Shown here one piece after another: positions 58,286 to 64,000 of a DNA stretch of 64,000 nucleotides. Numbering within the stretch: the first letter of the stretch is position 1; every line of letters begins with the position of its first letter. The position numbers and the translations under genes were made by a program. The notes under the pieces were generated by a model. The model had not been told where the DNA came from, searched no databases, and was given only the letters and a program-made list of their open reading frames with translations. Source of the stretch: an uncultured Atopobiaceae bacterium (GTDB lineage: Bacteria; Actinomycetota; Coriobacteriia; Coriobacteriales; Atopobiaceae); assembly GCA_944322145.1 (NCBI GenBank), contig CALUNW010000004.1, positions 62,001-126,000 of the forward strand, read 5' to 3'.

Positions 58286-59170
58286 ATGCCCGGCTACGTT
58301 CTCAGCTGCTGCTCAACCGCCGACGTCACGCGCGACTGGCTCGAGGCGCGCGACATCAAGTACCTCTACTTCAACTACTACCTCGACGGCGAGGTCTGCA
58401 AGGACGACTTCGGCGCCACCAACCCGCCTGCCCAGCTCTACGCCAAGATGCTCGCGGGAGCGGACGCCAAGACCTCCCAGATCAGCGCCGGCGACTACAT
58501 GTCTCACTTCGAGCAGTTCCTGGCGGCGGGCAAAGACGTCGTGCACGTGACGCTCTCCTCCGGCATCTCCGGCACCTACAACTCCGCCTGCGCCGCGCGC
58601 GACCAGCTGGCCGAGAAGTACCCCGACCGCCACGTCTACGTGGTGGACTCGCTCGCCGCGTCCTCGGGCTACGGCCTGCTGATGGACAAGCTCGCCGAGC
58701 TGCGCGACTCCGGCATGGGCGCCGCCGAGCTCGCCGCCTGGGCCGACGAGCACAAGAGCGAGGTCCAGCACTGGTTCTTCTCGTCCGACCTGACGTTTTT
58801 CATCCGCGGCGGCCGCATCTCCAAGGCGGCGGGCCTCGTGGGCGGCATGCTCAAGATCTGCCCGGTGATGGACGTCGCGCCCGACGGGTCGCTCGCCGTC
58901 AAGGAGAAGATCCGCACCAAGGCCAAGGCCATCAACCGCGTGGTCGAGAAGATGGAGGAGCTCGCCGAGGGCGGCCTCGACTACTCCGGCAAGTGCTACA
59001 TCAGCCAGTCCGAGTGCAAGGCCGACGCCCTCGAGGTCGCCGCGCGCGTGGAGGAGCGCTTCCCCAAGCTCGACGGCAAGGTCGAGGTCTTCCCCATCGG
59101 CGCCACCATCGGCGTGCACACCGGCCCCGGCACCGTGGCCCTGTTCTTCTGGGGCAAGAGGCGCGTCTAG
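58286..59170 (+). CDS. DegV family fatty-acid-binding protein
   Basis: 294 residues. The N-terminal domain opens with CCSTADVTRDW (S/T-D-(L)T pattern) and has TSQIS near 65 and the fatty-acid carboxylate-binding TLSSGISGTYNSA near 92-104. The C-terminal domain has FFIRGGRISKAAGLVGGML near 175 and the HTGPGTVALFF ending. Such proteins (FakB) present fatty acids to FakA kinase; no fakA lies in the window. ATG 58286 follows AGAGGGAG. Expression is divergent from pepF. Confidence 0.92.
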   Translation: MPGYVLSCCSTADVTRDWLEARDIKYLYFNYYLDGEVCKDDFGATNPPAQLYAKMLAGADAKTSQISAGDYMSHFEQFLAAGKDVVHVTLSSGISGTYNSACAARDQLAEKYPDRHVYVVDSLAASSGYGLLMDKLAELRDSGMGAAELAAWADEHKSEVQHWFFSSDLTFFIRGGRISKAAGLVGGMLKICPVMDVAPDGSLAVKEKIRTKAKAINRVVEKMEELAEGGLDYSGKCYISQSECKADALEVAARVEERFPKLDGKVEVFPIGATIGVHTGPGTVALFFWGKRRV

Positions 59171-59199
59171 CGAGAAGGACGAGGGGCCGCGCGCCTCTC

Positions 59200-59403
59200 A
59201 AAAAGCCGCCCGCCCGCACTTCTCGGCATTTTCCAGGAGGCCGGCCGCACTTCTCGCCCCGCGCATCGAGTGCGGGCCGGCGGTCACTCGATGCCTGCAC
59301 TCAAGCGCAAAACGCGAGTGGCGGCCCGCACTCGAGCCGCCACCCATCCTAAATAGCCCGCACTTCTGGCCCGCACTCGTGAGTGCGGGCCTTTCTGTGA
59401 GCG
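59200..59403. repeat. Cluster of CCCGCACT-type half-sites and hairpins, with terminator
   Basis: About 200 non-coding bases after degV with repeated (C/G)CCGCACTTCT(C/G)G and GAGTGCGGGC words. Hairpins: GCATCGAGTG (59263-59272) with CACTCGATGC (59285-59294); GTGGCGGC (59318-59325) with GCCGCCAC (59336-59343). A terminator of 11 perfect bp (59368-59378 with 59381-59391, GGCCCGCACTC and its complement) followed by TTTCTGT ends the degV transcript. Confidence 0.7.
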
Positions 59404-61161
59404 TCAGCGATAGGTGACGACCGTGGTGCCGTAGGGGATGTTGTCGTAGATCCACTTGGCCTGGTCGATCGGCAGGCGCACGCAGCCCTGGGACACGTGC
59501 TGCCCCAGGCGTCCGTCCATCACGGTGAAGGTGCCCTGGTAGTACTTGATCGAGTGGATGAGATAATCGCCGTAGAACTGCGTGTAGTAGTAGCACGTGT
59601 AGCCGTGTCCGAAGGAGTAGCCCTTGCCCGTGACGGTGAACCTGCCGATGACCGTAGGCGTCCAGGGCTGGCCCGTCGAGCAGACCCAGTTGGCCACCTG
59701 TCGCCAGGCGCCGCGCGACCCGTTGTAGATGCCGATTCGGCAGTTCGTGGTGTCGACCAGGATCAGCCAGGACGTGGCGCTCGCGTAGCCGTTGGCGCGA
59801 TTGAGCATTGCCGCCTGGTCGGCAGGCAGCACGGGCGTCGTGGCATAGGGGCGAGCGGTCGAGCCGGGGGCGGCGCTGCCCTTGGGGAGCAGGACCACCT
59901 GCAGAGCCTCGAGGCGATAGGCGATGCCCGAGGTGCCGGCGGCCGAGCCGTTGGACGTCCAGCCGAGCCATCCGTAGTTCTCCACGTGAGCGCGGTACCA
60001 CACGTCATAGAAGCTTGCCAGCGTGCCCGTGAGCCTGATCTTCACTGCCTCCATCTCAAGGCCGCGCCCGGTGGTGCCAGACCCCTCGCCATTGGCGGAG
60101 TCCACCGTCCAGCCGATCTCCGAGACGTGGGCGGAGTAGGTGATGCCGCCGCTCATGCCCGAGCTGACGGAGAGGCGGTAGGCCTCCATCGCAAGGCCCC
60201 GGCCCGTGGTCCCAAGCACCGCGCCCGCCCCGGAAGGCTGCATCCAGCCAACGTAGGAGACGTGCGCCTGGCCCGAGAGCGCGGGCGTCGTGACGTAGGC
60301 GCCATGAGGGCTCGTCTCGACGGGGGCGGCGGAGCCCTTCTCGACCAGTCGTATCTCGATCGCCTCGATGCCCCAGTTGAGCCCCGTGGTCCCCGCGGTC
60401 TCGCCGTTCGAGGCCCACCCGAGCCAGCCCACGTTGGCCGCGTGGACGCGATACCAGACGTCGTAGCGATCCGCGAGCTCGCCGGTGAGTCGAAGGCACA
60501 CGGCCTCCATGTGCCTCCCCTGCCCCGTGGTGCCGACCACCCCCGAGGCCCAGTCCATCCAGCCGATGTCCTGCACGTGCGCGGACGCCTCGACGGCCCC
60601 CTCGTGACCCGGCCATGCGAGCGCAAGATCGAGCGCCTCGATGCTCCTGGCCTGCCCGGTCGTGCCCGCCTGCATGCCATCCGTCACGGGCGCCATCCAG
60701 CCGACGTAGGAGACGTGCGCTGCGTAGGAGAGAACGGGGACGTCGTCCGTGGCGGGGTCCTCCGCGATGTCGGGGTCCTCGGGGGCGTCGTCCGTGGCGG
60801 GGTCCTCCGCGATGTCGGGGTCCTCGGGGGCGTCGTCCGCGGCGAGGGCGTCGGAGCCCTCGGGGGCGTCGTCCGCGGCAGGAACGTCGGCCTCCTCGAG
60901 ACCCTGTCCGCCCGTCGAGGGCACGAGCCGGTCTACCGCGTCGGCTCCGGCCTCACCCTCCTCCCCGGCCTCTTCGGCAGTCTCGGGGCCGACGCCCTCG
61001 GCAGGGATGTCCGAGCCTTCGATCGTCAGCGGGTCGACGGCAGCGACGGGAGGCGTTCCGCCCTCGTCTCCGACGGCAGCGGCGGGCACGGGCGCCAACG
61101 CGAGCGCCATCGTCACTGCGAGCACCGTGAGGCCGGCAAGCGTGCGACTGGGCTTTCTCAT
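59404..61161 (-). CDS. Secreted L,D-transpeptidase with ChW-type tryptophan repeats
   Basis: 585 residues. A signal peptide (about 1-27, ending VPAAA) is followed by an acidic Asp/Pro/Glu-rich linker (about 28-135) containing a tandem 15-residue repeat. Several ChW-like units follow (about 140-440; each has H-V-x-x-(I/V)-G-W, G-T-T-G and a MEA/IEA-(I/L)-x-(I/L)-x-L block). A YkuD domain spans about 455-585, with C560 in SQGCVRLP as the nucleophile and a HSI histidine upstream. It cross-links peptidoglycan by 3-3 bonds or attaches proteins; ChW repeats probably bind the wall. Start 61161 follows GGGGAG. Confidence 0.9.
   Translation of the reverse strand: MRKPSRTLAGLTVLAVTMALALAPVPAAAVGDEGGTPPVAAVDPLTIEGSDIPAEGVGPETAEEAGEEGEAGADAVDRLVPSTGGQGLEEADVPAADDAPEGSDALAADDAPEDPDIAEDPATDDAPEDPDIAEDPATDDVPVLSYAAHVSYVGWMAPVTDGMQAGTTGQARSIEALDLALAWPGHEGAVEASAHVQDIGWMDWASGVVGTTGQGRHMEAVCLRLTGELADRYDVWYRVHAANVGWLGWASNGETAGTTGLNWGIEAIEIRLVEKGSAAPVETSPHGAYVTTPALSGQAHVSYVGWMQPSGAGAVLGTTGRGLAMEAYRLSVSSGMSGGITYSAHVSEIGWTVDSANGEGSGTTGRGLEMEAVKIRLTGTLASFYDVWYRAHVENYGWLGWTSNGSAAGTSGIAYRLEALQVVLLPKGSAAPGSTARPYATTPVLPADQAAMLNRANGYASATSWLILVDTTNCRIGIYNGSRGAWRQVANWVCSTGQPWTPTVIGRFTVTGKGYSFGHGYTCYYYTQFYGDYLIHSIKYYQGTFTVMDGRLGQHVSQGCVRLPIDQAKWIYDNIPYGTTVVTYR
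60742..60831. repeat. Two perfect 45-bp tandem repeats in the L,D-transpeptidase linker
   Basis: The units 60742-60786 and 60787-60831 are identical (each starting GTCGTCCGTGGCGGGGTCCT) and encode a 15-residue acidic block. A degenerate third unit begins at 60832. Copy number can vary by slippage without frameshift. Confidence 0.85.
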
Positions 61162-61323
61162 GGGGTCTCCCCTCGGAGGATGGGGCAGGGCGTCTCTGAA
61201 TAGCATCATCAACGTTTCGAAGAGCCACCCCGACGCGCTCGCGAACGGCGCGTCTCGGGCCGTATGCGGTCGGCGGTGCGGCCCTGCGCCCCACGGCAGT
61301 ACGGGAGCCGCACCACCCCGCGC

Positions 61324-63246
61324 CTACAGATCCTTGGCGGTGAGGAAGCCCTCGCGCGTGGCGTCGAGCGCGCGGCGCGGGCTCTTGGCGTCGCCGATCA
61401 CGTGGACGGGCACGCCATACGCCTCCGCCGCGGCGAGAAGCGCGGCGTTGTCGACGGAGCGCGAGCCCACCGCCACCACGACGGTTCCGGGCAGCGTCTC
61501 GGCGGCGCCGCCCTTCTCGACCACCGCACCGCCGTCCGCGAGCTCCTTGAACGTGGTCTTGGTGCGGATGTCCACCCCAAGCTGGGCCATCTTCATGAGC
61601 ACCATGGACTTGCGCGCCGCGCCGAGGTCGGCACCCGCCTGGTCGAGCATCTCCACCACCGCGACGGGATGGCCCGCGCTGGCGAGAAGGTCCGCGACCT
61701 CGAGGCCCACCAGCCCGCCGCCGATGACCACGGCGGGGCCCTCCGGCACCGCGACGCGTCCCTCGAGCACGTCCACGGCCACGAGCGCGCCCTTGTCCGC
61801 AAGGCCCAGCGTCAGCGGCTCTGCGCCGTTGGCGATGATGAGCTCGTCAAACTTCTCGGCCGCGAGCGTCTCGGGCGTGAACGGCGCGTTGAGGCGCACC
61901 TCGACGCCCAGGCGCTCGACCTGCTCGCCCTGGGAGCGCGCGGCCGCGGCCATCTCGGCCTTGCCCGGCGCCATGCCCGCTGTCACGAACTGTCCGCCCA
62001 GGCGGTCGGAGGCCTCGAATACCACCGGCTCGTGTCCCCGCAGCTTGAGCGTCTGAGCGGCGACGAGGCCTGCCATGCCCGCGCCGACCACGGCGACGCG
62101 CTTGGGAGTCGCGGCGGGGACGAGCGCCCAGTCGGTCTCGTGCCCGAGTGCGGGGTTGCGCAGGCACGTGATGGCCTCGAAGTGCTCCATGTCCGCGAAG
62201 CCGTCCAGGCAGCCCTGGTCGCAGCCCACGCAGTAGACGATGTCGTCGACGCGACCCTCGCGCGCCTTTGCCACGAAGTCCGGGTCGGCGAGCTGGGCGC
62301 GGCCCATGACCACGAGGTCTACCTTGTCCTGCGCGAGGATGTCCTCGGCGAGCTGCGGGGTGTTGATGCGCCCGACGCCGATGGTGGGCACGCCGGTCTC
62401 GCGGCGGATGCGGGCGGCGTTGTCGATGTTGAAGGCGGGCGGCAGGTCGATCGGCGGGACCTCGTAGGCGTTGGCGGCCGAGATGATGTTGCCGCGCGAG
62501 ACGTCGAGCACGTCCACGCCGGCCTCGACGGCCCAGCGGCAGAACTCGATGGTGTCCTCGATGGTCATGCCGCCCTCGAGGAAGTCGTCGTGCGCGTCGA
62601 TGCGCATGAGCAGGGCCATGTCGTCACCGATGGCCGCGCGGATGGCGCGGATGCAGGCCAGCGGGAAGCGGGCGCGGTTCTCCAGGCTGCCGCCGTACTC
62701 GTCCGTGCGGCGGTTGATGCCGCCGGAGAGGAAGGAGTGCGGCAGGTAGTTGTGTGCGCAGTGGAACTCCACGCAGTCGTAGCCCGCCTCGCGGGCGCGG
62801 CGGGCGGCCTCGCCGAAGCAGGTCACGATCTCGTCAATCTGCTCGCGGGTGACGGCCGGCAGCGTGAAGCCCGGGGCGAGCGGCAGGTCGGAGGCGACGA
62901 GCATCTGCGCGGAGCGGTCCATGCCGACGGCGATCGAGCCCTGCCAGAGCTGCACGCCCGCCGTGCCGCCTGCGGCGTGGATGGCATCGACGAGACGGCG
63001 GTGCCCCTCGACGTAGCAGTCCTCGGAGAGGGAGACGAACATGCTCGGGGCGCTCGGCGTGTGCACGCTCGAGACCTCGACGATGTTGAGGGCGCAGCCC
63101 GCCTTGGCGCGCGCCACGTGATAGTCGATGAGCCGCTGCGTGATGTAGCGGTCCTCGCAGAAGCGCGTCCCCATGGCGGGCATGACGATGCGGTTCTTGA
63201 GCTCGAGGCCGCGAACCTTGAACGGGCTGAACAGGTGGTCGAACAT
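61324..63246 (-). CDS. NADH:flavin oxidoreductase / old yellow enzyme-type reductase (2,4-dienoyl-CoA reductase-like)
   Basis: 640 residues. The N-terminal FMN TIM barrel (about 1-340) has HCAHNYLPHSFLSG near 160. A [4Fe-4S] cysteine motif lies near 335-355 (CVGCDQGC and a later C). A C-terminal FAD/NAD(P) module has VVGAGMAGLVAAQTL near 388 and VVIGGGLVGLEVA near 505. The layout is that of FadH, BaiCD/BaiH and similar enzymes, which reduce enoates, steroid dienones or bile-acid intermediates by hydride transfer. The substrate is not predictable. The gene is monocistronic. Confidence 0.88.
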   Translation of the reverse strand: MFDHLFSPFKVRGLELKNRIVMPAMGTRFCEDRYITQRLIDYHVARAKAGCALNIVEVSSVHTPSAPSMFVSLSEDCYVEGHRRLVDAIHAAGGTAGVQLWQGSIAVGMDRSAQMLVASDLPLAPGFTLPAVTREQIDEIVTCFGEAARRAREAGYDCVEFHCAHNYLPHSFLSGGINRRTDEYGGSLENRARFPLACIRAIRAAIGDDMALLMRIDAHDDFLEGGMTIEDTIEFCRWAVEAGVDVLDVSRGNIISAANAYEVPPIDLPPAFNIDNAARIRRETGVPTIGVGRINTPQLAEDILAQDKVDLVVMGRAQLADPDFVAKAREGRVDDIVYCVGCDQGCLDGFADMEHFEAITCLRNPALGHETDWALVPAATPKRVAVVGAGMAGLVAAQTLKLRGHEPVVFEASDRLGGQFVTAGMAPGKAEMAAAARSQGEQVERLGVEVRLNAPFTPETLAAEKFDELIIANGAEPLTLGLADKGALVAVDVLEGRVAVPEGPAVVIGGGLVGLEVADLLASAGHPVAVVEMLDQAGADLGAARKSMVLMKMAQLGVDIRTKTTFKELADGGAVVEKGGAAETLPGTVVVAVGSRSVDNAALLAAAEAYGVPVHVIGDAKSPRRALDATREGFLTAKDL

Positions 63247-63372
63247 CGGATCCTCCTCTCACGGCCGGCGGCGCCGGCGCCTGGAGGGATTGTGCCCGCC
63301 GGGGAACTCTGGGAGACGCCCCTCTCGCCCAGCGGTCGGGCCGGAAACGGCAAGCAACCGGGTCTCGGTCAC

Positions 63373-63492
63373 GTTGTGTGCGGTTTTTCGAGGGCACCGC
63401 GAGCAGGACGCCCCATTCGTCAGCAAAACCTCAGGTCAGGGTTACGACCCTGCCAGCGGCACTAAGGCGGCCAAGAAAAAACCGCACACAAC
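63373..63492. repeat. 16-bp inverted repeat with internal hairpin
   Basis: GTTGTGTGCGGTTTTT (63373-63388) and its exact complement (63477-63492) flank 88 bases that contain a further hairpin, CAGGGTTACGACCCTG (63437-63452). Each arm reads as a T run leaving or an A run entering the structure, so it might terminate murI transcription. It lies in the 266-base gap between murI and the reductase gene; nothing else was seen there. Confidence 0.7.
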
Positions 63493-63512
63493 CCCGAAGA
63501 CCCGGCGCGCAC

Positions 63513-64000
63513 CTAGAGCGGCATCGAGAAGAAGCGCCGGTAGAGCGCCAGCTCGTCGGGGGTGTCGAGGCTCGAGGCAAACGACACGGCCCCGAGGTGG
63601 CCGTCTGCCGCGAGCAGGCCCTCGTCGGTGAGGCGAGCGCGAAGCTGGCGCGCCGTCCCCGCTCCGCCGTCGAAGAAGGCGACGCCCGGGCCCAGGACGC
63701 GCTCTATCTGCGCGCGCACGAAGGGATAGTGCGTGCAGCCCAGCACGACGGCGTCCACCTCGCCGGAATAGGAGCCCACCAGGCCCTCGATCATCTCCGC
63801 GAGGTCCGGGGCGCCCAGGTTCCCGTGCTCGATGCGGGCGGCGAGGCCCGGGCACGGCACGGGCACGACCTCGCACTCCCCTCCCCAGGCGCGCGCGAGG
63901 TCGTGATACTTGTCCAGGTGCAGCGTCATCTCGGTGGCCATCACGAGGATCCGGCCACGCGGGAAGGCGCGCGCCGCGGGCTTGAGCGCCGGCTCGATGC
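63513..64000 (-). CDS. murI: Glutamate racemase, C-terminal part (runs off the window)
   Basis: The frame runs from the window edge (64000) to TAG 63513, giving about 161 residues of the C-terminal part. It begins IEPALKPAARAF, the strand preceding the second half of MurI, and includes ILVMATEMT. The second catalytic cysteine is in VVLGCTHYPF, followed by the GVAFFDGG phosphate-binding loop. It converts L- to D-glutamate for peptidoglycan. The first catalytic cysteine lies beyond the window. The gene reads into the inverted repeat at 63373-63492. Confidence 0.93.
   Translation of the reverse strand, partial: IEPALKPAARAFPRGRILVMATEMTLHLDKYHDLARAWGGECEVVPVPCPGLAARIEHGNLGAPDLAEMIEGLVGSYSGEVDAVVLGCTHYPFVRAQIERVLGPGVAFFDGGAGTARQLRARLTDEGLLAADGHLGAVSFASSLDTPDELALYRRFFSMPL

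Noticed and set aside
1..64000. CRISPR arrays, tRNA or rRNA genes, prophage or classical insertion sequences
   Set aside because: No regularly spaced direct repeats, no tRNA-like cloverleaf with TTCRA arm, no rRNA segments and no transposase or integrase reading frame were seen. The repeats present are palindromic and dispersed.

Overview
The window is a GC-rich, gene-dense chromosomal segment of a strictly anaerobic actinobacterium, most likely of the class Coriobacteriia and perhaps near Olsenella or Atopobium. This placement is inferred from gene content and codon use, not from a marker gene. The evidence is: a class III anaerobic ribonucleotide reductase with its activase (nrdD/nrdG), an Fe-S scaffold/GGGtGRT gene pair, a DUF1893 protein, an L,D-transpeptidase carrying ChW-type tryptophan repeats, and strong NNC/NNG codon bias. 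There is no rRNA, tRNA, CRISPR array, transposase or phage gene.

Layout. 1-2.6 kb: the end of a universal stress protein, a secreted coiled-coil cell-wall hydrolase and a DMT exporter. 2.7-12.6 kb: an M16C peptidase coupled to a KdpD-like kinase and KdpE-like regulator, then a Na+/K+-ATPase-like (type IIC) P-type ATPase and two TrkA-type RCK proteins. This looks like a potassium/cation homeostasis block. 12.7-15.4 kb: nitroreductase, HAD phosphatase, aminotransferase. 15.4-18.7 kb: nrdD-nrdG behind two NrdR boxes. 18.7-21.7 kb: MgtA-type Mg2+ ATPase behind a possible leader ORF. 21.8-26.1 kb: acetyltransferase, an unrecognised protein, a PatB/MalY lyase, and a nuclease-fold-like protein flanked by inverted repeats. 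26.1-35.6 kb: leucine genes leuA-leuC and leuD-leuB, separated by a pentose/fucose-type isomerase, a xylulokinase and an amine-dehydrogenase-like gene. 35.8-39.7 kb: HAD phosphatase, a DUF2975-like protein with an HTH partner, NudC, DMT exporter. 39.8-44.6 kb: Fe-S scaffold/GGGtGRT, DUF1893, TPM-domain protein with PspA. 44.6-52.1 kb: a complete oligopeptide ABC transporter, oppABCDF. 52.3-64 kb: acetyltransferase, MFS exporter, XRE-TPR regulator with a membrane partner, PepF, DegV, L,D-transpeptidase, an old-yellow-enzyme-type flavoprotein and the end of murI.

The most unusual layer is non-coding. The window carries several families of dispersed palindromes. One is a 138-bp element with four GGGTATGTACACC-type sites at identical 22/81/22-bp spacing in all three copies. 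A second comprises GGGAC-N-GTCCC palindromes whose arm supplies the stop codon of the adjacent gene in several cases. A third is a stem-loop with conserved inner flanks but unrelated, perfectly complementary arms. A fourth is an AACGCGCACAG repeat found in opposite orientation on either side of a nuclease-like gene. A fifth is a GAGTAAGAG palindrome. In addition, the 10-mer CGAGAAGRAC recurs far more often than expected in intergenic DNA, and within genes it coincides with otherwise rare codons.

Functionally the window describes an anaerobe that takes up and degrades peptides (Opp, PepF, M16C), makes leucine, makes dNTPs without oxygen, and manages K+/Mg2+ and envelope stress.
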